This document shows positions 15,357 to 23,705 of a stretch of DNA of 64,000 nt, piece after piece. The notes beneath the pieces were generated by a model, which was not told the origin of the DNA, searched no databases, and saw only the letters and a program-made list of their open reading frames with translations. Positions within the stretch are counted from its first letter, which is position 1. Each line of letters begins with the position of its first letter. Location of the stretch: the NCBI RefSeq assembly GCF_900188115.1, contig NZ_FZNW01000003.1:186001-250000 (forward strand). The letters are read 5' to 3'. The stretch is from Haloechinothrix alba. Its GTDB lineage: Bacteria; Actinomycetota; Actinomycetes; Mycobacteriales; Pseudonocardiaceae. A program made the translations under genes and the position numbers.

Positions 15357-18300
15357 ATGAGCGCAGACCTGCACCGTCCGGTGAACCCCGTTCGATTCGT
15401 CACAGCATCCAGCCTGTTCGACGGCCACGATGCGTCGATCAACATCATGCGGCGCATACTGCAGTCGCAGGGTGCCGAGGTCGTCCACCTCGGTCACAAC
15501 CGGTCGGTGGACGAGGTCGTGACCACTGCGATCTCCGAGGATGTGCACGGTATCGCCGTTTCGGCCTACCAGGGTGGCCACGTCGAGTACTTCACCTACC
15601 TGGTGGAGTTGCTCCGGGAGCGTGGGGCCGGGCACATCAAGGTCTACGGCGGGGGCGGCGGTGTGATTGTCGACGAGGAGATCGAGCTGCTGCACTCCCG
15701 GGGCGTGGCGCGGATCTTCTCCCCGGAGGACGGTCAGCGGCTCGGGCTGCCGGGCATGATCAACACCATGATCGCGGAGTGCGACCACGACCTGACCGGG
15801 ACGCCGTTGGGGTCGGCCGAGCGGTTGCTGTCCGGGGACGTGCCGACGCTGGCGCGGGTGATCAGCCGTCTGGAAGGTGATGCGCTGCCGGAGGAATGGC
15901 GCGCGGCCATCGACGACGGTGCCCGGGCGCGCACGGTCCCGGTGCTGGGCATCACCGGTACGGGAGGCTCGGGCAAGTCCTCGCTCACCGATGAGCTCCT
16001 CCGCAGGTTCCGGCTCGACCAGGAGGACAAGCTACGTATCGCGGTGCTGGCTGTCGATCCCTCGCGCAGGCGGGGCGGGGGAGCGTTGCTCGGTGACCGG
16101 ATCCGCGTGAACTCGCTGGGCTCGTGGTCGGCGACGGGCGCGAGTGGCGCCGATAGCCCGGTGTTCTTCCGCTCCATGGCCACGCGGACGACCAGCGGTG
16201 AGATCCCGACGGGGCTTGACGAGTCGATCCGCGCGTGCAAGGCGGCAGGCTACGACCTGGTGATCGTGGAGACCCCCGGCATCGGTCAGGGCGACGCGGG
16301 CATCGTCGACCATGTCGATGTGGCGCTGTACGTGATGACCCCGGAGTTCGGCGCGGCCTCGCAGCTGGAAAAGATCGACATGCTGGACTTCGCCGACGCC
16401 GTGGCCATCAACAAGTTCGAACGCCGGGGCGCCGAGGACGCGCGCCGTGACGTCTCGCGCCAGCTCGTGCGCAACCGGGAGGATTTCGGCGCGTCCCCCG
16501 ACGACATGCCGGTGTTCGGTACCAGCGCCGCGCGTTTCAACGACGACGGCGTGACCGCGCTGTACCAGCACCTGCGAGACGCGTTGGCCGGGCGGGGGCT
16601 GAGCGTGTCGGCGGGCACCCTTCCCGAGGCCACAGGAAAGGTCTCCACGGAGCTGAGCACCGTCATCCCGGCGTCGCGTGCCAGCTATCTCGCCGACATC
16701 GCTGCGATCGTCCGCGGGTATCACGAGCGCACCCGCGCGCAGGCCAACGCCGTGCGGTACGTCGACCAGCTCACGGCCGCGCGGGACGCACTCACGGCCG
16801 ACGGCGCCGACACCGGTGCCATCGACCGGCTCATCGACGAGGCACGGCAAGGTGTGGACGAGGAGTCGGAGCGGTTGCTCGCCGAGTGGTCCGAGCGGGC
16901 AGCGGCCTACCGCGAGGACGAGCTCGTGGTGCAGATCAGGGACACCGAGCTGCGCAACGAGCTGTGGCGGGAGACACTGTCCGGCAGCAGGATCCCGCGG
17001 GTGGCGTTACCCCGCTACCGCGACTCCGGGGATCTGCTGGCCTTCCTGCGCCGGGAGAACCTGCCCGGCTACTTCCCGTTCACGGCGGGGGTGTTCCCGT
17101 TCAAGCGGGAAGGGGAGGACCCGGCGCGGATGTTCGCGGGGGAAGGCGACCCGTTCCGCACGAACCGCCGGTTCAAGTACCTCTCCGCCGACTCGGAGGC
17201 CAAGCGGCTGTCCACCGCGTTCGACTCGGTGACCCTGTACGGCCACGACCCGGGCACCTCGCCGGATGTGTACGGCAAGATCGGGACCTCGGGCGTGTCG
17301 ATCGCGACGCTCGACGACATGAAGGCGCTCTACGACGGGTTCGACCTGACGAGCCCGTCGACGTCGGTGTCGATGACCATCAACGGTCCGGCACCGACCA
17401 TCCTGGCGTTCTACCTCAACACCGCGATCGACCAGCGGATCGACGCGTTCCGCGCGGAGCACGGGCGCGAACCCGATGAGGACGAGGCCGCCGAGCTGCG
17501 CTCCCGGGCGCTGCGCAGCGTGCGTGGCACGGTGCAGGCCGATATTCTCAAGGAGGACCAGGGGCAGAACACCTGCATCTTCTCCACCGAGTTCTCCCTG
17601 CGGATGATGTCCGACATCCAGGAGTGGTTCATCGAGCACGACGTGCGGAACTTCTACTCCGTGTCGATCTCCGGGTACCACATCGCCGAGGCGGGCGCCA
17701 ACCCGATCACACAGCTGGCGTTCACCCTGGCCAACGGGTTCACCTATGTGGAGTCCTACCTGGCGCGTGGCATGCATATCGACGACTTCGCCCCGAACCT
17801 GTCGTACTTCTTCTCCAACGGAATGGACGCCGAGTACACGGTTATCGGCAGGGTTGCCAGGCGGATCTGGGCCGTGGCGATGCGCGAGCGCTACGGCGCC
17901 AACGAGCGCTCGCAGAAGCTGAAGTACCACGTGCAGACGTCGGGCCGGTCGCTGCACGCCCAGGAGATGAGCTTCAACGACATCCGGACCACGCTCCAGG
18001 CGCTGTGCGCGCTCTACGACAACGCGAACTCGCTACACACCAACGCCTTCGACGAAGCGATCACCACCCCGACGGAAAGCTCGGTGCGGCGCGCGATGGC
18101 CATCCAGATGATCATCAACAAGGAATGGGGGTTGTCCAAGAACGAGAATCCCCTGCAGGGCGCGTTCGTCATCGACGAGCTGACGGACCTGGTCGAGGAG
18201 GCCGTACTCGCGGAGTTCGAGCGCATCTCGGAGCGTGGCGGCGTCCTCGGCGCGATGGAGAACGGCTACCAGCGGGGCAAGATCCAGGACGAGTCGATCC

Positions 18301-18626
18301 ATTACGAACGACTCAAACACGACGGTGAGTTGCCGATCATCGGGGTGAACACGTTCCTCAACCCGCACAGCGAGGACGAGGAGTCCGCGACGGTCGAGCT
18401 CGCGCGCGCGACCGAGGAGGAGAAGCAGTCCCAGCTCCACCGCGTCGCCGAGTTCCAACGGCGCAACTCCGCAGCGGCCGAGCAGGCGCTCGAAGCGCTC
18501 CGCGAGGCCGCTACGCGAGGGGACAATGTCTTCGACGTGCTGATGGACGCCGCTCGGGTGTGCTCCCTCGAGCAGATCACCCAGGCCTTCTTCGAGGTCG
18601 GCGGCCAGTACCGGCGCAACGTCTGA
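15357..18626 (+). CDS. icmF: Fused isobutyryl-CoA mutase (B12 domain, MeaI-type GTPase and mutase)
   Basis: A 1089-residue adenosylcobalamin enzyme interconverting isobutyryl-CoA and n-butyryl-CoA, relevant to valine and fatty-acid metabolism. Order: B12-binding domain (DGHDASINIMRRIL with the cobalt-ligand His, then SAYQGGH and YGGGGG; about 1-150); G-protein chaperone (P-loop GITGTGGSGKSS about 198, then DPSRRRGGGALLGDR and NKFERRGAEDA); catalytic barrel (about 560-1089). Substrate-pocket residues separate it from methylmalonyl-CoA mutase: Phe580 (GVFPFK) where that enzyme has Tyr, and Gln737 (KEDQGQNT) where it has Arg. The chaperone reloads cofactor in a GTP-dependent way. It is preceded by a palindromic operator candidate and stands alone after the conservon. 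Confidence 0.95.
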   Translation: MSADLHRPVNPVRFVTASSLFDGHDASINIMRRILQSQGAEVVHLGHNRSVDEVVTTAISEDVHGIAVSAYQGGHVEYFTYLVELLRERGAGHIKVYGGGGGVIVDEEIELLHSRGVARIFSPEDGQRLGLPGMINTMIAECDHDLTGTPLGSAERLLSGDVPTLARVISRLEGDALPEEWRAAIDDGARARTVPVLGITGTGGSGKSSLTDELLRRFRLDQEDKLRIAVLAVDPSRRRGGGALLGDRIRVNSLGSWSATGASGADSPVFFRSMATRTTSGEIPTGLDESIRACKAAGYDLVIVETPGIGQGDAGIVDHVDVALYVMTPEFGAASQLEKIDMLDFADAVAINKFERRGAEDARRDVSRQLVRNREDFGASPDDMPVFGTSAARFNDDGVTALYQHLRDALAGRGLSVSAGTLPEATGKVSTELSTVIPASRASYLADIAAIVRGYHERTRAQANAVRYVDQLTAARDALTADGADTGAIDRLIDEARQGVDEESERLLAEWSERAAAYREDELVVQIRDTELRNELWRETLSGSRIPRVALPRYRDSGDLLAFLRRENLPGYFPFTAGVFPFKREGEDPARMFAGEGDPFRTNRRFKYLSADSEAKRLSTAFDSVTLYGHDPGTSPDVYGKIGTSGVSIATLDDMKALYDGFDLTSPSTSVSMTINGPAPTILAFYLNTAIDQRIDAFRAEHGREPDEDEAAELRSRALRSVRGTVQADILKEDQGQNTCIFSTEFSLRMMSDIQEWFIEHDVRNFYSVSISGYHIAEAGANPITQLAFTLANGFTYVESYLARGMHIDDFAPNLSYFFSNGMDAEYTVIGRVARRIWAVAMRERYGANERSQKLKYHVQTSGRSLHAQEMSFNDIRTTLQALCALYDNANSLHTNAFDEAITTPTESSVRRAMAIQMIINKEWGLSKNENPLQGAFVIDELTDLVEEAVLAEFERISERGGVLGAMENGYQRGKIQDESIHYERLKHDGELPIIGVNTFLNPHSEDEESATVELARATEEEKQSQLHRVAEFQRRNSAAAEQALEALREAATRGDNVFDVLMDAARVCSLEQITQAFFEVGGQYRRNV

Positions 18627-18726
18627 GGGCCGTTCCCGATCTGGCCGCCGGTCGAACAGCCGGACCCGCCGAACCTGCCACGCGGTCACGATGAACCCTG
18701 GCGCCAGCCCTGTGCGGGTGACTCGG

Positions 18727-19068
18727 TCAGGGACGATCGCGTTCCGGCGTTCTGCTCACCCTGCCGTGCCGGAGCGGTCCCGACGGGCCGGCCGCCGCGT
18801 CGGGCGAGACGGGCGAGCCGGTACGGGTGTCTGCGGGGCGCTCGGAGTGTGCGGCCGGGTCACCACCGGAAGTATCGGCCCCTTGATCGAGCTGCTCGAG
18901 GCGAGCGCGCAGCAGCTCGAGCACCGGGGTGCGATCGGCATGCGCGTGCTCGTGCTCGATCAGCTCGATCAGCTCGTCGCGCTCCAGCGCCCGGATCTGA
19001 TGCTGCACGCTCGTCAGCGGTAGCTCGTCGAAGTCGGGAATGGGCAGTCGGGCCGCACGTCGTGTCAC
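18727..19068 (-). CDS. Small conserved actinobacterial protein (DUF8129-like), 113 aa
   Basis: The N-terminus ARLPIPDFDELPL, then QHQIRALERDELIELIEHEHAHADRTPVLELLRARLEQL, is a compact helical domain that I associate with a small actinobacterial family (DUF8129, often next to lipid or stress genes). The C-terminal ~45 residues are Pro/Ser/Arg-rich and probably disordered. It begins 18 bp downstream of the DUF2267 gene stop on the same strand, so it is likely cotranscribed with that run of stress-type genes. Function unknown. Confidence 0.72.
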   Translation of the reverse strand: MTRRAARLPIPDFDELPLTSVQHQIRALERDELIELIEHEHAHADRTPVLELLRARLEQLDQGADTSGGDPAAHSERPADTRTGSPVSPDAAAGPSGPLRHGRVSRTPERDRP

Positions 19069-19086
19069 GGGTGTTTCCTTTCGGCG

Positions 19087-19485
19087 TCAGCGGAACAGCG
19101 CAGCCAGCTCGGGCGGCAGCTGATCGATCGTGTCGGTGAGCTCATCCTCCGGTGCCGAGCCGTGCAGCGTGCGAAGCACGGCGCTCACCTGCTTCTCTAC
19201 CTCGTCCAGGTCGACGCTCGGGATGAACCCGGCTATCTTGTCCAGGAACGCGTGCTTGTCGAACGCTGTCGCATGGCCGTGTTCCTCGGCGAGCTCGGCG
19301 TGCAGCTCGGGCGGGAGCCAGGCAGCGAGTTTCTTCGCCTGACCTCCCGAGACGGACTGCCCGAGTACGGTCATGGCCGCGCGGCTGAGCTGGTGGCTCT
19401 CGCCATAGGTCTCGAGTCCCGCGCGGTCCTGTACATTCCGGACGAACTGGTGCATCTCGGTGCTGTGCCCGGTCGTGGTGTTCAC
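19087..19485 (-). CDS. DUF2267 domain protein, 132 aa
   Basis: All-helical DUF2267 protein: FVRNVQDRAGLETYGES, then LGQSVSGGQAKKLAAWLPPELHAEL, FLDKIAGFIPSVDLDEVEKQVSAVL and a C-terminal DTIDQLPPELAALF. The double LPPEL motif (about 63-67 and 124-128) is characteristic. The GTG start at 19485 follows GGAGGAAG at 6-8 nt; the longer open frame lacks support. Members often lie beside stress or general-maintenance genes; biochemical function is unknown. Same strand as DUF2795, eRF1-like and PfpI genes. Confidence 0.85.
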   Translation of the reverse strand: MNTTTGHSTEMHQFVRNVQDRAGLETYGESHQLSRAAMTVLGQSVSGGQAKKLAAWLPPELHAELAEEHGHATAFDKHAFLDKIAGFIPSVDLDEVEKQVSAVLRTLHGSAPEDELTDTIDQLPPELAALFR

Positions 19486-19582
19486 GGGTCTTCCTCCACT
19501 GTTTCGGTCTGTGCCCGCCCCTGCGGCAGCCGATCGCCGTGCTCGTCGACGGGCCAGGTGTGTCGATGGGGTGACGTCGCTT

Positions 19583-19786
19583 TCAGGTTTGCTCGGGACG
19601 TTGCGGCACGGCATCCTCGACGTGCTGGGCGCTGTGGTAGGTCCCTTCCGGAAGCCCGCGCACCGCGCGTTCCGTTCGCGCGTCGGGCTCGCGCTCGACG
19701 ACGTAGCCGAGGATGTCCTCCTTGGTGGCCGGGTACTCCAGGCCCTGAAGGGCCTTGCGTACCCGCCTGATGTCAGCGTCCGTCAT
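19583..19786 (-). CDS. DUF2795 small protein, 67 aa
   Basis: MTDADIRRVRKALQGLEYPATKEDILGYV (positions 1-29) is the DUF2795 core: two helices with LEYPATKEDIL in between. A tail follows with EPDARTERAVRGLPEGTYHSAQHVEDAV, the usual length for this group. It begins 17 bp after the stop of the eRF1-like gene, and a GGAGG lies within that gap, so cotranscription is likely. Function unknown. Confidence 0.85.
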   Translation of the reverse strand: MTDADIRRVRKALQGLEYPATKEDILGYVVEREPDARTERAVRGLPEGTYHSAQHVEDAVPQRPEQT

Positions 19787-19803
19787 GGCCGGTACGTCCT
19801 CCC

Positions 19804-20940
19804 TCACTCCGGCGTCGTGGTGAAACGCAGCAGCGCGCCGAGCCCGTCGTCGAGCTCGACCGTGCCTTCCTCGACGAGCACCAGATCGGCTCGGGTACAT
19901 GCGGCGGCACGCAGTAGGGCCTCCTCCGCGGGCACGTGCGCGACCCACTCGGCGCCGAGTGCGCTCAGCGTCGTCTCGTCCGTTGCCACCTGGTTGGGCT
20001 CGGACCCGATGGCCAGGACGCCGTTGGCTCCGGACTCGCCGGTGTCCCGAGACCACAGCAGGGTGCTGACCTGGTCGTGCAGCAGTGCGTCGACCGTGCC
20101 CTTCCAGCCCTCTGTGGCATGCGCGCGGTTTCCGCGTGCCCGCTCGAACTCGCTGACGGCTTCCTCGACCCGGGACCGCAGTGCCGTCGCGACCGCCTCG
20201 CCGACCTCCCGGTGGAGGGACTCGTCCACGGCGTGCCTGCCCCGGTGGCTCGCGCCGGTTTCGATGACCAGCTCCCGCACTCCCTTGCGAAGCCGGTCGT
20301 GTACCAACTTGCGCTGTTCGACGTCGCCACCGAGCACGATCACCTCGGCGGCGTGCTCGCGCACCTGGCGGGTGAGCTCCTCGGCAACCGTGTCGGCGTT
20401 GCTCTTCCACTGCTCCTCGACGCGCTGATGGTGGTGCTTCTCGTCTCCCTCTCCCGCGGCGTGACTCTTGTGGTGCGGGTCGTCATCCCCCTCGACCGTG
20501 ACGTGACCGGCGTAGCCGGACGAGTCGACGACCGTGATGTCGCCTCCGATCCGGTCGACCATGGCCAGCGCATGCGGGATGCGGGCACGTCGCATGCGCA
20601 GGTAGGGCATGAGCTGGGGAACCTGCTCGAAGGCGACCCCGGCGTCGTCGGCGAACTGCTCGGGTGGTTCGTCGAGCTCGTCGTGGAACACCACGGTGTC
20701 CCCGGCGGCCACCAGCACCTGACCGCGGCTGCCCGTGCGAGCCTCGTGCCGCGCGATCTTCGACTCGAGCGCGTCGAGGGTTCGTTTGTCCGCGCCCTGC
20801 TGGCTCAGCCGCTCCCGGGCCGAGCGCCACCGCAGCTCGATCGCCTTCGCCGCGTCCTCGGAGTCGGCCGAGGTGTCCAGGTAGAGCGTGGCGAACGGGC
20901 CCTCCTGGCGGTAGACATCCTGGAGGAACGCGAGCTTCAT
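19804..20940 (-). CDS. Bacterial archaeo-eukaryotic release-factor-like protein (baeRF family 2, Rv2629-like)
   Basis: A 378-residue protein with the eRF1-like layout: N-terminal domain starting MKLAFLQDVYRQEGPFATLYLDT, a central domain (PHALAMVDRIGGDITVVDSSG) and a C-terminal domain of the L7Ae/eRF1 type (GVLAIGSEPNQVATDETTLSALG, then LLRAAACTRADLVLVEEGTVEL). A His-rich loop (GDDDPHHKSHAAGEGDEKHHH) lies near residue 155. Mycobacterial Rv2629, a dormancy-associated protein, is the best-known relative. eRF1-like proteins act at the ribosome; a rescue or hibernation function is inference. It lies between the DUF2795 and PfpI genes in a same-strand stress cluster. Confidence 0.85.
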   Translation of the reverse strand: MKLAFLQDVYRQEGPFATLYLDTSADSEDAAKAIELRWRSARERLSQQGADKRTLDALESKIARHEARTGSRGQVLVAAGDTVVFHDELDEPPEQFADDAGVAFEQVPQLMPYLRMRRARIPHALAMVDRIGGDITVVDSSGYAGHVTVEGDDDPHHKSHAAGEGDEKHHHQRVEEQWKSNADTVAEELTRQVREHAAEVIVLGGDVEQRKLVHDRLRKGVRELVIETGASHRGRHAVDESLHREVGEAVATALRSRVEEAVSEFERARGNRAHATEGWKGTVDALLHDQVSTLLWSRDTGESGANGVLAIGSEPNQVATDETTLSALGAEWVAHVPAEEALLRAAACTRADLVLVEEGTVELDDGLGALLRFTTTPE

Positions 20941-21033
20941 GATTGTGACCTCTCATCCTGTCGAGACGGTCGGTCCGTGCTGTTTGGGCCGGCATCCCGC
21001 CCGCCGGGCCCCGGCGGTTGCGGCTGTGCGGGC

Positions 21034-21606
21034 TCACGCACTCCGTGCCTGCTTCTCGTGGCTTCCCTCGGCCACTTCCTCGACCAGCTTGGCGCAGAAG
21101 GCGGGCAGGTCATCGGGCCTGCGGCTGGTGACCAGCCCGGAGTCCACGACGACCTCCTCGTCGGACCACCGGGCGCCCGCGTTGCGCAAGTCCGTCGCCA
21201 GACTCGGGTAGGAGGTCAACCTGCGGTCGGCGACCACGCCTGCCTCGATGAGCAGCCACGGGGCGTGGCAGATGGCCGCGACCGGCTTTTGCCGGGCCAC
21301 GAAGTCGTGCGCGAGCCGGACCGCGTGCGGGTTCAGCCGGAGTGCGTCCGGGTTGGCTACTCCACCCGGTAACACGAGCCCGCCGTAGTCTTCCGGCCGA
21401 GCCTGGTCGACGATCTGGTCGACATCGAACGTGTCGGCCTTGTCGAGGTGGTGAAACGCCTGCACGGTGCCACGCCGGGTGGAGATCAGCTCCGGCGTGC
21501 CGCCCGCTTGCCGGACCGCATCCCACGGGCTGGTCAGCTCGACCTGCTCCACGCCCTCGTGCGCGACGAGGAAGGCCACCTTCGTGCCGGACAAGCTCGT
21601 GCTCAT
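21034..21606 (-). CDS. DJ-1/PfpI family protein (type 1 glutamine-amidotransferase-like)
   Basis: A 190-residue protein with the PfpI fold. The nucleophile elbow is AAICHAPWLLIEA with Cys113; the upstream conserved Glu is in EQVELTSPWDAV, and GGLVLPGGVANPDALR is the typical mid-domain strand. The C-terminal SRRPDDLPAFCAKLVEEV is characteristic of the YhbO/PfpI branch. Members are proposed to act on damaged (for example glycated) proteins or as proteases; activity is not certain. It is the most upstream gene of the minus-strand stress run. Confidence 0.9.
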   Translation of the reverse strand: MSTSLSGTKVAFLVAHEGVEQVELTSPWDAVRQAGGTPELISTRRGTVQAFHHLDKADTFDVDQIVDQARPEDYGGLVLPGGVANPDALRLNPHAVRLAHDFVARQKPVAAICHAPWLLIEAGVVADRRLTSYPSLATDLRNAGARWSDEEVVVDSGLVTSRRPDDLPAFCAKLVEEVAEGSHEKQARSA

Positions 21607-21800
21607 CGGAACACGCTCCTACCAACCGCATCGCGAGCCACGGGGAACACGCGGGCGCGTGTGCCCCGCACTGGCTCTCGGGTACTCCGTTACCGGTGTA
21701 CTGATACCCGGCGCGCACCTGCCCGAAACGTGGTGCCGCCATCCGGCCGGGTCACGCGGTGCGGAGTAGGCAGACTCCGGTGTCCACGGCGCAGGGTGGG

Positions 21801-22379
21801 TTACGAGCCGACCGTCAGGTCGCAGACCTTCCACTCGTCGTCCTCGACGATCATCTCCAGTCGCAGGGCCTGCTCCTCGGGCATGGTTCCCTCCCACTTC
21901 GCGGGGATCTCGTCGAAGCTGGCCGTCACGTCGGCCGTCGCCGTGTCCTCGTTCTCGGTCACCGAGTCGAGGCTGACCGTGACCCGGAACTCCGGCTGCT
22001 GACCGTCCTCGGCCTCGCCGACGAACTCGCGGGCCTTGTCCCGCGCGTCCTCGCACAGAACGGCGATCATCCCATCGGTGTCCTGCTCGTTCATCGCGGT
22101 GACCGCTTGCTGTGCGGTGGTTTCCGGGTCCCCCGGTCCGTCGCCGAGCAGCACGGCGATGAGTACCGCCACGCCGGCGAGGACGAGCGCCGTTGCCCCA
22201 CCGAGAACCCAGGCCAAGCCCCCTTTCGGCGGGCGCGGAGTCGACTCCCCGCCCGCCGAGGGGTCGTCGCCGGCTCCCGCGGACTGCCCGTTCCCAGCGC
22301 CGTTCCCGGATGAACGCTGTTGCGACGTATCCGCGTCCCGGGATTCGTCCGGGTCCTGGGATCCTGGTGGCTGGGACAT
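21801..22379 (-). CDS. Membrane-anchored DUF4878-like protein, 192 aa
   Basis: An N-terminal disordered Ser/Gly/Asp-rich part (about 1-52) is followed by one transmembrane segment (LAWVLGGATALVLAGVAVLIAVLL, about 55-78) and an extracytoplasmic domain with the start of a DUF4878/NTF2-like fold: DPETTAQQAVTAMNEQDTDGM, then FRVTVSLDSVTENEDTATADV and a final DDEWKVCDLTVGS. These domains bind small ligands or assist other exported proteins; no catalytic motif. Convergent or divergent neighbours give no clear functional link. Confidence 0.78.
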   Translation of the reverse strand: MSQPPGSQDPDESRDADTSQQRSSGNGAGNGQSAGAGDDPSAGGESTPRPPKGGLAWVLGGATALVLAGVAVLIAVLLGDGPGDPETTAQQAVTAMNEQDTDGMIAVLCEDARDKAREFVGEAEDGQQPEFRVTVSLDSVTENEDTATADVTASFDEIPAKWEGTMPEEQALRLEMIVEDDEWKVCDLTVGS

Positions 22380-22578
22380 CTACCGCTCCTGCTCTCGCAG
22401 CGCGGTCTCCGGCCGATCCGGAGACGCTGGCTGGTCCGTGTGGCGTGAAGTCTAACCGGCGGTTCCGGCCCGGCGGATCCCGCAGGGCCGCCGGTGCCGG
22501 TTCCACCGGACGGCGGGCAGTGCGGCGAGACCGGGCATGCACGGAACAATCGGGAGTGCGGCACGGTTCTACAGTGAC

Positions 22579-23406
22579 ATGAAGTTCGGTGTCGCTACAT
22601 TCGTGACGGACAACGGTATCCGCCCGGGTTCGCTGGGGCGCGCGCTGGAGGATCGTGGCTTCGACTCGTTGTTCCTGGCTGAGCATTCCTACATACCGGC
22701 GAGCAGGGAGTCTCCTTACCCGGGTGGCGGTGAGATGCCGTGGATGTACTACCGCACGCTGGACCCGTTCGTCGCGCTGAGCGCCGCCGCGTCGACGACC
22801 AGGAACCTCCTGGTCGGTACGGGGATCGCACTCCTGGTCCAACGGGACCCGCTGCATACCGCCAAGGAGGTCGCCAGCCTGGACCAGGTCTCGGAAGGCC
22901 GGGCGGTATTCGGGGTCGGTGTCGGGTGGAACCGCGAGGAGATGCGCAACCACGGGACGGACCCGAGTATGCGGGGGGCACTGCTGAACGAGCAGCTCGC
23001 CGCGGTGACACGACTGTGGACGGAGGATGAAGCCGAGTTTCGCGGCAAGCTCGTCGATTTCGAGCGGGTTCACGCGCGACCGAAGCCGGTTCAGCGCCCG
23101 CACCCGCCTATCTACATAGGAGGCGAGAGCGCTGCCGCGTTGCGGCGGCTCGACGAGCACGGCGACGGCTGGTTGCCCCGTCCGGACACCGCGCCGGAGG
23201 AGATCGCCCGGGTACGCGCGTCCTTCGCGGCGCAGGGCCGCGAGCTGCCCGTCACGATCTTCGGGGCCGGGGTGGACGAGGACCTGCTCGCGCGATGGGC
23301 CGAGGCCGGCGTGGACCGCGTTACCTTCCTGCTGCGTACCCGCCGGGAGGACGAGACCCTCGCCGAGCTCGACGGGCTCGCCGAGGTCGCGGCACGGCAC
23401 CGGTGA
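22579..23406 (+). CDS. LLM-class F420-dependent oxidoreductase
   Basis: A 275-residue luciferase-like barrel protein. MKFGVATFVTDNGIRPGSLGRALEDRGFDSLFLAEHSYIP (positions 1-40) is the N-terminal strand and helix; EVASLDQVSEGRAVFGVGVGWNREEM is the signature of this family, and IYIGGESAAALRRLDEHGDGWLP the C-terminal phosphate-binding part. Members use coenzyme F420 in actinomycetes, consistent with an F420 biosynthesis gene (fbiD) also in this window. The ATG at 22579 fits the family N-terminus better than the upstream in-frame start at 22537; no strong Shine-Dalgarno is visible, so translation may begin without one. Substrate unknown. Confidence 0.9.
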   Translation: MKFGVATFVTDNGIRPGSLGRALEDRGFDSLFLAEHSYIPASRESPYPGGGEMPWMYYRTLDPFVALSAAASTTRNLLVGTGIALLVQRDPLHTAKEVASLDQVSEGRAVFGVGVGWNREEMRNHGTDPSMRGALLNEQLAAVTRLWTEDEAEFRGKLVDFERVHARPKPVQRPHPPIYIGGESAAALRRLDEHGDGWLPRPDTAPEEIARVRASFAAQGRELPVTIFGAGVDEDLLARWAEAGVDRVTFLLRTRREDETLAELDGLAEVAARHR

Positions 23407-23705
23407 CCGCGCCGGGTGTGCGCGGTCACGCTCCCGACAGTGCCGACGCCGGCGGCCGAAACGCGGTGCGGCACCGGCGAGTGAATGGCGTTCACGCTAC
23501 GTTGGGGGCGGACGGGTCGCCGAGGTGAGGAGTGGGTCGAGGTGTGCGGCCGTGAGGTGATACCCAAGCTGACCGCCTGAGCGGGCGGGCAGGGCCGGAC
23601 CGGCCGTCGCGAGTGCGGGCCATGCGTGCCGTGCTCGTGGCAATCTGGGACGGAGGCGTGGCTGCTGGCCGCGCCGCCAGACGGACCAGTGGTGGAGGCG
23701 TGCCT
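23407..23705. other. Non-coding stretch before the fumarylacetoacetase gene
   Basis: About 300 bp without a convincing gene. It contains the short palindrome GTGAA-TGGCG-TTCAC at 23481-23495. An open frame from 23613 leads into the fumarylacetoacetase gene, but the supported start is GTG 23706. Confidence 0.4.
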
